Assembly: GCF_022761035.1 (NCBI RefSeq)
Contig: NZ_JAKWJP010000002.1
Coordinates: forward strand, 186,001 to 250,000
From: Microbacterium sp. SS28
GTDB lineage: Bacteria; Actinomycetota; Actinomycetes; Actinomycetales; Microbacteriaceae
DNA length: 64,000 nt
Reading direction: 5' to 3'
The notes beneath the pieces were generated by a model. It had not been told where the DNA came from and did no database searches. It was given only the letters and a program-made list of their open reading frames with translations. This document shows positions 8,404-17,727 of the stretch, piece after piece; position 1 is the stretch's first letter, and each line of letters opens with the position of its first letter. The position numbers and the translations under genes are program-made.

Positions 8404-9267
8404 CTAGCGGCGCGGTTCGTCGCGGCCGGGCTTGGTGGGCCCGTCGCCGCCCCTGCGCAGATAGCGCTCGAACTCCTGGGCGATCGCGTCGCCGGAGGCT
8501 TCGGGGGAGTCCCACGTGTCGCGCGTGCGCTCCAGCTGGCGGATGTACTCCGTCATCTCCTCGTCGTCGGCCGCGGCGGCGTCGATCGACGCCTCCCACG
8601 CGGCGGCGTCGCTCGCGAGATCGCCGCGCTCGATGCGGGCGCCCGTGAGGTCCTCGAGCTTGTCGAGCAGGGCGAGGGTCGCCTTGGGGGACGGCGTGTG
8701 GCCTGCGACGTAGTGGGGCACACTCGCCCACAGCCCCGCCGACGGGATGCCCGCCGCGTCGGCGGCGTGCGAGAGGACGCTGAGGATGCCGACGGGACCC
8801 TCGTAGGTGCTCCGCTCGAGGCCCAGCGACGTGCGCAGACCCTCGTTCTCGCTTCCCGCGAAGATCGAGATGGGCCTCGTGTGCGGCACGTCGGACATCA
8901 TCGAGCCGATGCCGACGAAGCCCGTGATGTCTTCGCGGAGCGCGATGTCGATGAACTCGCCCGCGAAGGCCTGCCACGCGCGGGCGGGCTCGACGCCCGT
9001 GAGGAGCCACAGCTGGGTTCCTCGCGTCGCACGGGCGGGGCGCAGGAGGGTCGCCTCGGGCCACTTCAGATTGCGGCGTCCATCGGCGTCGGCCGAGATG
9101 TGGGGGCGTGTGTACTGATAGTCGAAGTACAGCTCGGGATCGACCGAGAAGACGGGCGTGTATTCACCGCTCTCACGCAGCTGCGAGAGCGCAGAGGACG
9201 CAGCCTCACCCGCGTCGTTCCAGCCGTCGAATGCGGCGACGATCACTCGGCGTCCCAGTCCGTCCAC
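8404..9267 (-). CDS. PAC2-family protein
   Basis: Member of the PAC2 family, named after proteasome assembly chaperone 2, with 287 residues. Actinobacterial members are widespread and structurally known, but no molecular function is assigned with confidence. The protein starts RRVIVAAFDGWNDAGEAASS, the typical PAC2 opening, and has the mid-protein GIGSMMSDVPHTRP and PSAGLWASVPHYVAG blocks. The acidic C-terminal tail is probably disordered. GTG start with a GGAGGAGG ribosome site. It stands alone, divergent from the HAD gene; no proteasome genes are nearby apart from pafBC a few kb away. Confidence 0.85.
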   Translation of the reverse strand: MDGLGRRVIVAAFDGWNDAGEAASSALSQLRESGEYTPVFSVDPELYFDYQYTRPHISADADGRRNLKWPEATLLRPARATRGTQLWLLTGVEPARAWQAFAGEFIDIALREDITGFVGIGSMMSDVPHTRPISIFAGSENEGLRTSLGLERSTYEGPVGILSVLSHAADAAGIPSAGLWASVPHYVAGHTPSPKATLALLDKLEDLTGARIERGDLASDAAAWEASIDAAAADDEEMTEYIRQLERTRDTWDSPEASGDAIAQEFERYLRRGGDGPTKPGRDEPRR

Positions 9268-9371
9268 GCAGCCTCCTCCACCCCCACGGGGATGCTTCCA
9301 GGATAGGCGTCCTGCGGCCCGAGGGCGCGGCCCTCACGACGGCGCGCCCCGGTCTCGCAGGTCGCGGTCGG

Positions 9372-9377
9372 TAGCAT
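9372..9377 (+). promoter_or_regulatory. -10 element of the HAD/trmI unit (leaderless type)
   Basis: TAGCAT is followed by six bases and the GTG start at 9384. Confidence 0.5.
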
Positions 9378-9383
9378 GGTTCG

Positions 9384-10070
9384 GTGAATCAAGGTCTTCC
9401 CGCCGCTGTCCTCTGGGACATGGACGGCACCCTCGTCGACACCGAGCCCTTCTGGATGGCGGCCGAGACGCCGCTCGTCGAAAGCTTCGGCGGCTCGTGG
9501 TCGCACGAGCAGGGCCTGCGCCTGGTGGGGCTGGGACTCGAGGACTCCGCCCGCATCTTCCAGGAGGCGGGGGTGCGCATGGGCATCACCGACATCGTCG
9601 ACCACCTCACGGACGACGTCATGGAGCAGCTGTCCGTCAAGGGCGTCCCGTTCCGCCCCGGCGCGCGCGAACTGCTCGAGAGTCTTCGGGATGCCGGCAT
9701 CCCGACCGCCCTCGTGACGATGTCGCTGCGCCGCATGGCGCAGTCGGTCGTCGATCTCATCGACTTCGACGCCTTCGACGTCGTGATCGCGGGCGACGAC
9801 GCGACACGCCCCAAGCCCTTCCCCGATCCGTACCTGCAGGCGTGCGAGGCCCTCGGCGTCGACCCCGCCCATACCGTCGCGATCGAGGACTCGCCCAACG
9901 GGCTGCGCTCGGCCGTCGCCTCGGGCGCCGCCGTCATCGGCGTCCCGCTCATGGTCTCGATCGACGGAGCCGGCGCCCACGCCGTCTGGCCGACGCTCGA
10001 GGGCCGATCGGCGGCCGATGTCGCCGAGGTCCACCGAACGCACGTCGAGCGACGGGAGTCGGTCCGATGA
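9384..10070 (+). CDS. HAD-superfamily phosphatase
   Basis: HAD hydrolase (subfamily IA, beta-phosphoglucomutase/phosphatase-like, 228 residues) acting on a small phosphorylated metabolite that cannot be named. Motif I is WDMDGTLVDTEP with nucleophile Asp12 and acid Asp14; a four-helix cap follows; motif II is LVTMS; the motif III lysine is in TRPKPFPDPYL; motif IV reads AIEDSPNGLRSA. Its stop overlaps the trmI start (ATGA), so the two are coupled. GTG start supported by a TAGCAT hexamer six bases upstream. Confidence 0.88.
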   Translation: MNQGLPAAVLWDMDGTLVDTEPFWMAAETPLVESFGGSWSHEQGLRLVGLGLEDSARIFQEAGVRMGITDIVDHLTDDVMEQLSVKGVPFRPGARELLESLRDAGIPTALVTMSLRRMAQSVVDLIDFDAFDVVIAGDDATRPKPFPDPYLQACEALGVDPAHTVAIEDSPNGLRSAVASGAAVIGVPLMVSIDGAGAHAVWPTLEGRSAADVAEVHRTHVERRESVR

Positions 10071-11077
10071 CGACGCAGCGACCCAGCGGACCCTTCCGCA
10101 TCGGCGACCGCGTGCAGCTGACGGGGCCCAAGGGCCGCCTGCACACCATCACCCTCCGCGCCGACGGCGAGCTGCACACGCACCACGGCGTGCTCAGGCA
10201 CACGGCCCTCATCGGCCAGCCGGACGGCTCGGTCGTGACGAACAGCGGCGGGCACGAGTACCTCGCGCTGCGGCCCCTCCTGCGCGACTTCGTCATGTCC
10301 ATGCCGCGCGGTGCGGCCATCGTGTACCCGAAGGATGCCGCGCAGATCGTCGCCCAGGCAGACGTCTTCCCCGGGGCCGTCGTGGTCGAGGCGGGCGTCG
10401 GGTCGGGCGCGCTGTCGCTATGGCTCCTGCGCGCCACGGGCACGGAAGGCCGTCTCGTCTCCTTCGAGCGCCGCTCCGACTTCGCCGAGGTCGCCCGCGC
10501 CAACGTCGAGACGTTCATCGGCGAGATGCCGGCCAACTGGGATGTCGTCGTGGGCGACCTCGCCGAGTCGCTGCCGACCGCCGTGGAACCGGCATCCGTC
10601 GACCGCGTCGTGCTCGACATGCTCGCTCCGTGGGAGTGCATCGACGTCGTGGCCGAGGCCCTCGCCCCCGGTGGCGTCGTGGTCTGCTACGTCGCGACGG
10701 CGACGCAGCTGAGCCGCGTCGCGGAGTACATCCGCGGGACGGGCCTCTTCACGGATCCCGAGGCGAACGAGACGATGGTCCGCGGCTGGCACGTCGAAGG
10801 ACTCGCCGTCCGGCCCGATCACCGGATGGTCGCGCACACGGGATTCCTCATCTCGGCGCGCCGGCTCGCGCCCGGCGCCATCGCGCCCGAGCAGAAGCGC
10901 CGTGCGTCGAAGTCGAGCTACGGCGACGAGGACGTCGAGCTCTGGACCCCCGGGGCCGTCGGGGACCGGCAGATCACCGACAAGAATCTGCGCAAGCGCG
11001 TGCGCGAGGCGCAGCGCGCGGCCGACGGTGCACGCGAGGCGTCCGCGCGCGCGGGCGAGCCGGACACATCCGCCTAG
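10067..11077 (+). CDS. trmI: tRNA (adenine-58-N1)-methyltransferase
   Basis: SAM-dependent Rossmann methyltransferase that methylates A58 in the tRNA T-loop; the actinobacterial enzyme is a homotetramer. 336 residues. The N-terminal beta-rich domain (FRIGDRVQLTGPKGRLHTITL) is followed by the SAM motif VVEAGVGSGALSLWLL from about residue 105, and the motif LDMLAPWECI near 184 matches the family's catalytic region. The C-terminal tail is Lys/Arg-rich and probably disordered. The long frame running in from upstream is rejected because the ATG at 10067 overlaps the HAD stop and begins the conserved domain. Confidence 0.92.
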   Translation: MTTQRPSGPFRIGDRVQLTGPKGRLHTITLRADGELHTHHGVLRHTALIGQPDGSVVTNSGGHEYLALRPLLRDFVMSMPRGAAIVYPKDAAQIVAQADVFPGAVVVEAGVGSGALSLWLLRATGTEGRLVSFERRSDFAEVARANVETFIGEMPANWDVVVGDLAESLPTAVEPASVDRVVLDMLAPWECIDVVAEALAPGGVVVCYVATATQLSRVAEYIRGTGLFTDPEANETMVRGWHVEGLAVRPDHRMVAHTGFLISARRLAPGAIAPEQKRRASKSSYGDEDVELWTPGAVGDRQITDKNLRKRVREAQRAADGAREASARAGEPDTSA

Positions 11078-11080
11078 ACT
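11075..11080 (+). promoter_or_regulatory. -10 element of the FKBP lipoprotein gene (leaderless type)
   Basis: TAGACT lies across the trmI stop region and is followed by six bases and the GTG at 11087. Confidence 0.5.
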
Positions 11081-11086
11081 GTTGCG

Positions 11087-12022
11087 GTGCGCAAGATCCC
11101 CGCTGCCCTCGCGGTTCTCGGACTCGCCGCGGTCGGCCTCGCCGGCTGCGCCCTGCCCGCGGGCTATGACGACTGCTCCCGTACCGCCTCCGACGGGACG
11201 GCGACCGATCTCGTGACCGTGAGCGGTGAGAGCGGCGCCACCCCCGACATCGCCGTGCCCACGCCGTTCCACGTCGAGAGCGCGTCCTTCGCCGATCTCG
11301 CGCAGGGCGAGGGCCCGACCATCTCGGGCGGCGCGCAGGCGCTCGTGCTCGACATGCAGATCGTGAGCGGCGAGACGGGCGACATCGTCTATCAGTCGCC
11401 GTACGACGGCGACCTCTCGCGCGTCACCTCCTTCGACCAGTGGGTGCAGGCCGTGCCGGCGTTCGAGTCCGCGCTCGCGTGCGCGACCGAAGGCTCGCGC
11501 ACCGTCGTCGCACTCGCGCCCGGCGACATCGAGGCGGAAGCCGCTGCGAGCCTCGGACTCGCCGAGGACGAGTCCGCCGTCGCCGTCGTCGACATCCAGA
11601 AGGTCTTCCTGCCTCACGCGCAGGGGTCGCTCGTGTACAACGACGCGCGCGGCCTTCCTACGGTCGTCCGGGCTCCCGACGGTCGCCCGGGCATCCTCGT
11701 CCCCGACGCGGATGCCCCGGAGGAGGTCGCCGCGCAGACCCTGATCAAGGGCACAGGCGAGGTCGTCACGGGTGACCAGCCCATTCGGGTCCACTACACG
11801 GAAGTCTCCTGGGACAGCAGCTCGGTCACCAACAGCACCTGGGACGGCGCGCCCGCGACGGAGACGCTCGACCATTTGGTCCCGGGCGCGGCGAAGGTGC
11901 TCGAGGACGTCACCGTCGGCTCGCAGCTGCTCGTCGTTCTTCCCGCGAAGGACGGCGAGACGGGTTCGGCGCGCGTGTTCGTGATCGACATCCTCGGAGT
12001 GGATCAGTCACCCACGCAGTGA
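11087..12022 (+). CDS. FKBP-type peptidyl-prolyl isomerase lipoprotein
   Basis: Secreted lipoprotein of 311 residues. A 20-residue signal peptide ends in the lipobox LAGC, with the lipidated Cys at 21. Two related domains follow, each with a VxY-like opening; the C-terminal one (PIRVHYTEVSW ... LVPGAAKVLEDVTVGSQLLVVLPA) resembles the FKBP fold of extracytoplasmic PPIases. It would help fold exported proteins on the outer face of the membrane. Lgt, which would lipidate it, and the Tat genes are both in this window. FKBP catalytic residues are only partly recognisable, so activity is uncertain. Confidence 0.78.
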   Translation: MRKIPAALAVLGLAAVGLAGCALPAGYDDCSRTASDGTATDLVTVSGESGATPDIAVPTPFHVESASFADLAQGEGPTISGGAQALVLDMQIVSGETGDIVYQSPYDGDLSRVTSFDQWVQAVPAFESALACATEGSRTVVALAPGDIEAEAAASLGLAEDESAVAVVDIQKVFLPHAQGSLVYNDARGLPTVVRAPDGRPGILVPDADAPEEVAAQTLIKGTGEVVTGDQPIRVHYTEVSWDSSSVTNSTWDGAPATETLDHLVPGAAKVLEDVTVGSQLLVVLPAKDGETGSARVFVIDILGVDQSPTQ

Positions 12023-12046
12023 GGCGATGGCGTTCTCCAGCGACCC

Positions 12047-12052
12047 TAGGAT
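12047..12052 (+). promoter_or_regulatory. -10 element of pafBC (leaderless type)
   Basis: TAGGAT is followed by six bases and the GTG at 12059. Confidence 0.55.
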
Positions 12053-12058
12053 GAGGGA

Positions 12059-13054
12059 GTGCCTGCGAGATCCCCCGTCCGCAACCCGCCGGAAGAGCGG
12101 CTCGTCAACCTTGTCGTCGCCCTCATGGCGACGGAGCAGGGGCTGACGAAGGACGCCATCCTCGGCTCCGTGTCGGGCTACCGCGAGCAGACCGACGCGG
12201 GCGCCAAGAAGGACGCGCTCGAGAAGATGTTCGAGCGCGACAAGGAGAACCTCCGCGCGCTGGGCGTGCCGATCGAGACGATCGGCGACCGCCTCGACCC
12301 GGACGACCTGCGCGAAGCGCGCTACCGCGTTCCGACGGCCGAGTACGAACTGCCGGACGACATCGAGTTCAGCCCTGCCGAGCTGGCTCTGCTTCACCTC
12401 GCGGGCGGCGTTTGGAGCGAGAGCTCGATGTCGGCCGAGGCGCGCAGCGGGCTGCGCAAGATCCGGGCGCTCGGCATCGCGGTCGAGGACCCGATCATCG
12501 GCTACTCGCCGCGGATCACGGTGCGCGAGCCCGCCTTCCCCGTGCTCCAGCAGGCGATCGAGCAGAGCCGCGTCGTCACCTTCCCGTACCTCAAGCCGGG
12601 GGAGGAGGCGCCGCGCATGCGCCGCGTCCAGCCCCTCGCGCTCATCGAGTACGAGGCGCGCTGGCACGTCTTCGCCGTCGACCTCGACGCCCTCGCCGAC
12701 CGGACGTTCCTGCTGTCGCGCATCGTGGGCGACGTCGCCACGACACGCGCGAGCTTCGATCCGTCGCTCCGCGAAGGCGCGGGCGAGCGGGCCCGCGCCG
12801 GACTCGAAGAGCTCGCCGCCCGCCAGTCGGCGCTCATCGAGGTCAACCCCGGCAGCGAGGCCGCGCTGCGCCTCTCGCGGCGGGCCCAGCCCGCGTCGCA
12901 GGGGATCCGGGTACCGTACGTCGACGTCAACATCCTCGCCGACGAGCTCGCGTCGTACGGTCCCGAAGTGCGCGTCGTCGAACCCGACGCGCTGCGAGAG
13001 AAGGTCGTCGCGCGCCTGACCGCGACCGTCGAAGCACACGGAGGCGTCGCATGA
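12059..13054 (+). CDS. pafB: WYL-domain DNA-damage regulator PafB
   Basis: First half of the PafBC heterodimeric activator, which in mycobacteria drives the RecA/LexA-independent DNA-damage response. 331 residues: an N-terminal winged HTH (about 1-100), then a WYL domain (about 150-230, RRVQPLALIEYEARWHVFAVDLD) thought to sense single-stranded DNA, and a C-terminal WCX domain. The first codon is a GTG preceded by TAGGAT at leaderless spacing. Its stop overlaps the pafC start (ATGA). In mycobacteria pafBC lies with the Pup ligase pafA; here tatA-tatC-helY follow instead. Confidence 0.9.
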   Translation: MPARSPVRNPPEERLVNLVVALMATEQGLTKDAILGSVSGYREQTDAGAKKDALEKMFERDKENLRALGVPIETIGDRLDPDDLREARYRVPTAEYELPDDIEFSPAELALLHLAGGVWSESSMSAEARSGLRKIRALGIAVEDPIIGYSPRITVREPAFPVLQQAIEQSRVVTFPYLKPGEEAPRMRRVQPLALIEYEARWHVFAVDLDALADRTFLLSRIVGDVATTRASFDPSLREGAGERARAGLEELAARQSALIEVNPGSEAALRLSRRAQPASQGIRVPYVDVNILADELASYGPEVRVVEPDALREKVVARLTATVEAHGGVA

Positions 13055-14013
13055 GCGAACGCAGACCCCTCATCGCGACGGACCGCGCCGCGATCATGCT
13101 CCAGCTCGTGCCATACCTGCTCGGCAAGGGCGAGGTCTCGGTCGCCGAGGCCGCCGACGAATTCGAGGTGTCGGCCGCGCAGATGCGCGAGATGGTCGAG
13201 AAGCTCACCGTCATCGGCCTGCCCGGCGACAGCGGGTTCTGGCAGATGCCGAACGAGCTCTTCGACATCGACTGGGACCTCCTGACGCAGCAGGACCTCA
13301 TCGTCATCACGAACAGCGTCGGCCTCGAGCGCTCGCCCAAGCTCACGGCGCGCGAGGCCGCCGCCCTCCTGGCGGGCCTCCAGCTCGCCCGGACGATCCC
13401 GGGCGTCGGCGACTCCGAAATCTTCGCGGGCCTGCTCGCGAAGCTCTCGCGCGGCGCCTCGGCCGCGCCCGCCGAGGTCATCGTGGCATCCGAGCCGGTC
13501 GACGAAGTGCGCTCGATCGTCGCGTCCGCCGTGCGCGAGCGCCTCGCCGTCTCGTTCACGTACAAGGCGACGGATGCCGCTCCCACAACCCGCACGGTCG
13601 ACCCCGTGAAGGTGCAGATCGCGAGCGGCCAGTGGTATCTGCAGGGCTGGTGCCACCTGCGGCGCGCGATGCGCACGTTCCATCTCGACCGGGTCAGCGA
13701 CATCCGTCTCACCGACATCCCCATCTCGCACGGCGGCGAGCCCGTCCCCGGCTGGTTCGAGGACGGCGAGGACGACGTCGTCGTGCGCGTGCGCTTCCCC
13801 GAGACCGTCGCACCCCTGCTCGGCGACTACCTCGACCGCGCGACGGTCGACACCGTCGACGGCGTCTCGACCGCGACGATGCGCGTCGCCGACGAAGTGA
13901 GCCTGCGCCGACTCGCCGCGAAGCGCGGGGGAGTCGTCGAGATCCTCGAGCCGGAAGGCGCCCGGCGCGCGGCGGCCGAGTGGGCGGCGGCGGGACTCGA
14001 GCAGTACCGCTGA
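13051..14013 (+). CDS. pafC: WYL-domain DNA-damage regulator PafC
   Basis: Partner of PafB, 320 residues, same domain order: HTH (about 10-70, GEVSVAEAADEFEVSAAQMREMVEKL), WYL (about 160-225, TRTVDPVKVQIASGQWYLQGWCHLRRAMRT region), then a WCX dimerisation domain. The ATG at 13051 overlaps the pafB stop, and the longer in-frame extension upstream is a shadow of pafB. The two proteins are expected to form a heterodimer that activates repair genes. Confidence 0.9.
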   Translation: MSERRPLIATDRAAIMLQLVPYLLGKGEVSVAEAADEFEVSAAQMREMVEKLTVIGLPGDSGFWQMPNELFDIDWDLLTQQDLIVITNSVGLERSPKLTAREAAALLAGLQLARTIPGVGDSEIFAGLLAKLSRGASAAPAEVIVASEPVDEVRSIVASAVRERLAVSFTYKATDAAPTTRTVDPVKVQIASGQWYLQGWCHLRRAMRTFHLDRVSDIRLTDIPISHGGEPVPGWFEDGEDDVVVRVRFPETVAPLLGDYLDRATVDTVDGVSTATMRVADEVSLRRLAAKRGGVVEILEPEGARRAAAEWAAAGLEQYR

Positions 14014-14048
14014 GCCCCGCCTGCCGGTCGGCTGACTTGCTTCGGGTT

Positions 14049-14054
14049 TAGACT
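14049..14054 (+). promoter_or_regulatory. Possible -10 element before tatA
   Basis: TAGACT lies in the pafC-tatA gap, 33 bases upstream of the tatA ATG, so this transcript would carry a short leader. Confidence 0.35.
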
Positions 14055-14087
14055 GAGGTGATCCCGACCTGACAAACGGAGTGCATC

Positions 14088-14336
14088 ATGCTCGGCAATC
14101 TGAACGGCTGGCACCTTCTCATCCTGCTCGCCGTCATCCTGCTCCTCTTCGGCGCCGCCAAGCTTCCGGCGCTCGCCAAGAGCGTGGGTCAGTCGGCGCG
14201 CGTCTTCAAGGGCGAGATGAAGGCCATGAAGGAAGAAGACCAGACCGCGCCCGTCGCCGAGGCGACCGCCGCTGACCCTGCGACGCCGTCCGCGACGGTC
14301 AGCAGGCCCGCTGACACCGCAGAACCCAAGCAGTAG
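14088..14336 (+). CDS. tatA: Sec-independent translocase subunit TatA
   Basis: Small membrane protein (82 residues) that oligomerises to form the translocation path for folded, twin-arginine-signal proteins. One transmembrane helix (about 7-24, LLILLAVILLLFGAAKLP), the conserved hinge FGAAKLP, an amphipathic helix (ALAKSVGQSARVFKGEMKAM) and an acidic/Ala-rich tail follow in that order. tatC starts six bases downstream. tatB is not adjacent; in actinobacteria it is often unlinked. Confidence 0.95.
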   Translation: MLGNLNGWHLLILLAVILLLFGAAKLPALAKSVGQSARVFKGEMKAMKEEDQTAPVAEATAADPATPSATVSRPADTAEPKQ

Positions 14337-14342
14337 CTCGCG

Positions 14343-15164
14343 GTGGCCACGGCCGGACCGCCGCGGATCGACGAACCGGACGCACCGCGGCACGACAAGA
14401 GGATGTCGCTGGGGCAGCATCTCGTCGAGCTGCGCCGACGCCTCGTGATCGCCGCGCTGGCGCTCGTCGTCGGCATGATCGTCGCCTTCTTCATCACGGA
14501 CTGGGTGCTGTGGCTCATCACGGAGCCCATCCGCGTCATCGCTGCCGAGAACGGCGACTCACGCCAGGTCGAGCTGATGTTCAGCACCGTGACCTCGGCC
14601 TTCGACCTGCGCCTGCGGATTTCGTTCGCGATCGGCATCCTGCTCTCGGCGCCGATCTGGCTGTGGCAGATCTGGGCGTTCGTCATGCCCGGTCTCACCC
14701 GCAAGGAGATCGGGTACACGTGGGGCTTCCTGGGGGCGGCGATCCCGCTCTTCTTCATCGGCTCGTACGTCGGCCTGCAGATCATGCCGCACATCGTCGA
14801 GCTCATGAACAGCTTCGTCCCCGAGGGCGGGGCCTCGTTCTACGACGCCCAGTACTACTACGACTTCGTCTTCAAGCTGCTCGTCGTGGTGGGCGTCTCA
14901 TTCGTGCTCCCGGTGTTCCTCGTGGCCCTCAACCTGGCGGGCGTCATGTCGGGGCGGGCGATCCTCAAGGGCTGGCGCGTCGCGATCCTCATCGCGACGG
15001 TGTTCGCGGCGCTCGCCACGCCCGCCGCTGACGTCGTCAGCATGCTGATCCTCGCGGGCATCCTCGTCGTGCTGTTCTTCGCCGCCGCCGGGATCTCCCT
15101 CCTGTTCGATCGCCGTCGCTCCAAGCGCGAGAGCTCGCTGCTGCCCCCCGGGGCCGTGGCGTGA
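14343..15164 (+). CDS. tatC: Sec-independent translocase subunit TatC
   Basis: Polytopic membrane receptor for twin-arginine signal peptides, 273 residues with six predicted transmembrane spans. The family N-terminal motif MSLGQHLVELRRRL precedes TM1 and the FVMPGLTRKE block in the first half is typical. GTG start six bases after tatA. Its stop is embedded in the helY start (GTGA). The C-terminal tail is short and basic. Confidence 0.95.
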   Translation: MATAGPPRIDEPDAPRHDKRMSLGQHLVELRRRLVIAALALVVGMIVAFFITDWVLWLITEPIRVIAAENGDSRQVELMFSTVTSAFDLRLRISFAIGILLSAPIWLWQIWAFVMPGLTRKEIGYTWGFLGAAIPLFFIGSYVGLQIMPHIVELMNSFVPEGGASFYDAQYYYDFVFKLLVVVGVSFVLPVFLVALNLAGVMSGRAILKGWRVAILIATVFAALATPAADVVSMLILAGILVVLFFAAAGISLLFDRRRSKRESSLLPPGAVA

Positions 15165-17671
15165 GCGAACCGAGTCCGGCCGACCGGTACGCGCAGGCCC
15201 GTGAGGACCGTGTGCATCCCGCAACGGCCGGTTTCGCGGCATCCCAGCGATTCACTCTGGATCCGTTCCAGGTCGCGGGATGCCACGCCCTCGAGGACGG
15301 CCGCAGCGTCCTGGTCGCCGCGCCCACGGGCGCCGGCAAGACGATCGTCGGCGAGTTCGCGATCCACCTCGCTATGCGCGAGCCGGCCGATGCCCGGCAC
15401 CCCGCGAAGGCGTTCTACACGACGCCGATGAAGGCTCTGTCGAACCAGAAGTTCCGCGAGCTCGTCGAGGTGTACGGCGCGGACGACGTGGGGCTGCTGA
15501 CGGGCGACACGAACATCAACGGCAATGCCCGCGTCGTCGTCATGACGACCGAGGTGCTGCGCAACATGCTCTACGCCGACTCACCGGCGCTGCGCGGCCT
15601 GCGCTACGTCGTCATGGACGAAGTGCACTACCTCGCAGACCGGTTCCGCGGAGCCGTATGGGAGGAGGTCATCATCCACCTTCCGTCGGATGTTCGGCTC
15701 GTCTCGCTGTCGGCGACGGTCTCGAACGCCGAGGAGTTCGGCGACTGGCTCGACACCGTCCGTGGCGACACCGAGGTCATCGTCTCGGAGGTGCGCCCCG
15801 TCCCGCTCGAGCAGCACGTCCTCGTGCGCGGCGACCTGCTTCCGCTCTTCGACGACCGCGCCGGGATCGCGACTGCGCAGGTCAACCAGGAGCTCATGCG
15901 CATCCGGTCGTTCAAGGGCCCGACGTACGAGAACAACCGTCGCGCGCAGGCGGCCCGCAGCGCGAACTACCACGCGGGCGGCGGGTACGAGGCATCCCGT
16001 CGCCGTCCTCAGAAGGGCAGCGTGCGGCCCGTGCGATCGGCGAACGTCCAGCGCATCGAGCGGATGGACCGGCCCGACGTCATCGAACTGCTCGAGCGCG
16101 GCAACCTGCTGCCGGCGATCTTCTTCATCTTCAGCCGCGCCGGATGCGACGCGGCCGTGCAGCAGGTGCGCCGCGCGGGCCTGCGCCTCACGACGCACGA
16201 GGAGCGCATCGAGATCCGGGCCACGGTCGAGCAGCTCACCCGCACCCTCCATGACGAGGACCTCGCGGTGCTGGGCTTCTGGGAGTGGCGTGAGAATCTC
16301 GAACGGGGCGTCGCGGCGCACCATGCGGGGCTGCTGCCGGCATTCAAGGAAGTCGTCGAGGACCTCTTCCAGCGCAAGCTCGTGAAGGTGGTGTTCGCGA
16401 CCGAGACCCTCGCCCTCGGAATCAACATGCCGGCTCGCACCGTCGTGCTCGAGAAGCTCGAGAAGTTCAACGGCGAGGCGCGCGTCGCCATCACGTCCGG
16501 CGAATACACCCAGATCACCGGGCGTGCGGGGCGACGGGGGATCGACGTCGAGGGCCACGCCGTCGTACAGTGGACCGAGGGGCTCGACCCTCAGGCCGTC
16601 GCGGCCCTCGCGTCGCGCCGCACCTACCCGCTCAATTCGAGCTTTCGACCGACGTACAACATGGCCGTCAACCTCATCGACCAGTTCGGGCGGGGGAAGG
16701 CGCGCGAGATCCTCGAATCGTCGTTCGCGCAGTTCCAGGCCGACCGCGCCGTCGTGGGCCTCGCGCGGCAGGTGCGCGAGCAGGAGGAGTCGCTCGCGGG
16801 CTACGAGCAGGCCATGACGTGCGATCGCGGCGACTTCGCCGACTACTCGCGCATCCGCCGCGAGCTCAGCGACCTCGAGAAGATCAATCGGCGGGACGTC
16901 ACGGCCGGTCGCGCGACGCGCGACGAGCGGCAGCGCCAGATCTCGTCGCTGCGCAAGCGCATGCAGCGGCACGCCTGCCATCAGTGCCCCGACCGCGAGC
17001 ACCACGCGCGCTGGGCGGAGCGGTACTGGCGCCTCAAGCGCACGGTCGACGACCTGCGCCGTCAGATCGAGAACCGCACCGGCACCGTGGCGCGCATCTT
17101 CGACCGCGTCGTCGATGTGCTGGCCGAGCTCGACTACGTCGCCGTCGCTGAGGACGGAGCCACCTCGCTGACCCCGGCGGGCCGCACGATGCGCCGCATC
17201 TACGGCGAACGCGACCTCCTCGTCGCGGAGTCGCTGCGGACGGGCATCTGGAAGGACCTGGATGCCGCGTCCCTCGCGGCGCTCGCATGCTGCCTCGTCT
17301 ACGAGCCGCGGCGCGAGTCCGGCGACCCGGGCGACCAGCGACTGCCGCGCGGCGCGTTCCGGACGGCCCTGAGCGCGACGCAGGACCTGTGGCAGCGCCT
17401 CGACGACCTCGAGCGCGACCACCGCCTGCCCGGCTCCGAGCCGATCGCCGCGGGTCTCGCGCAGGCGATGCACTCGTGGGCGCGCGGCGTGCCGTTGGAC
17501 CGCGTGCTCATCGAAGCGGATCTCGCGGCCGGCGACTTCGTGCGCTGGACCAAGCAGACGATCGACCTGCTCGATCAGCTCTCGCTCGTCGCCGAGCCCG
17601 CGGTCGGCACCGTCGCCCGTCGGGCGCTCGACGCCGTCCGCCGCGGCATCGTCTCGTACTCGTCGGTCTGA
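15161..17671 (+). CDS. helY: DEAD/DEAH-box RNA helicase HelY (Ski2/Mtr4-like)
   Basis: Superfamily 2 helicase of 836 residues resembling Ski2/Mtr4, likely involved in RNA turnover or remodelling in the cytoplasm. Walker A APTGAGKT is at 54-61, the DEVH box near 153-156, SAT (SLSATVSN) after it, and the C-terminal helicase motif QITGRAGRRGID near 450. A long C-terminal region contains a CHQCPDREHH segment (cysteine/histidine-rich) followed by a DSHCT-like domain. It is coupled to tatC by GTGA, an arrangement common in actinobacteria without a known functional reason. Confidence 0.92.
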   Translation: MSEPSPADRYAQAREDRVHPATAGFAASQRFTLDPFQVAGCHALEDGRSVLVAAPTGAGKTIVGEFAIHLAMREPADARHPAKAFYTTPMKALSNQKFRELVEVYGADDVGLLTGDTNINGNARVVVMTTEVLRNMLYADSPALRGLRYVVMDEVHYLADRFRGAVWEEVIIHLPSDVRLVSLSATVSNAEEFGDWLDTVRGDTEVIVSEVRPVPLEQHVLVRGDLLPLFDDRAGIATAQVNQELMRIRSFKGPTYENNRRAQAARSANYHAGGGYEASRRRPQKGSVRPVRSANVQRIERMDRPDVIELLERGNLLPAIFFIFSRAGCDAAVQQVRRAGLRLTTHEERIEIRATVEQLTRTLHDEDLAVLGFWEWRENLERGVAAHHAGLLPAFKEVVEDLFQRKLVKVVFATETLALGINMPARTVVLEKLEKFNGEARVAITSGEYTQITGRAGRRGIDVEGHAVVQWTEGLDPQAVAALASRRTYPLNSSFRPTYNMAVNLIDQFGRGKAREILESSFAQFQADRAVVGLARQVREQEESLAGYEQAMTCDRGDFADYSRIRRELSDLEKINRRDVTAGRATRDERQRQISSLRKRMQRHACHQCPDREHHARWAERYWRLKRTVDDLRRQIENRTGTVARIFDRVVDVLAELDYVAVAEDGATSLTPAGRTMRRIYGERDLLVAESLRTGIWKDLDAASLAALACCLVYEPRRESGDPGDQRLPRGAFRTALSATQDLWQRLDDLERDHRLPGSEPIAAGLAQAMHSWARGVPLDRVLIEADLAAGDFVRWTKQTIDLLDQLSLVAEPAVGTVARRALDAVRRGIVSYSSV

Positions 17672-17715
17672 CCCGGCAGAGGCGCCCGCCCGACGCTCGC
17701 GACGGCCGAGGGGCT

Positions 17716-17721
17716 TAGGCT
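17716..17721 (+). promoter_or_regulatory. -10 element of lnt (leaderless type)
   Basis: TAGGCT is followed by six bases and the GTG at 17728. Confidence 0.5.
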
Positions 17722-17727
17722 CGATCC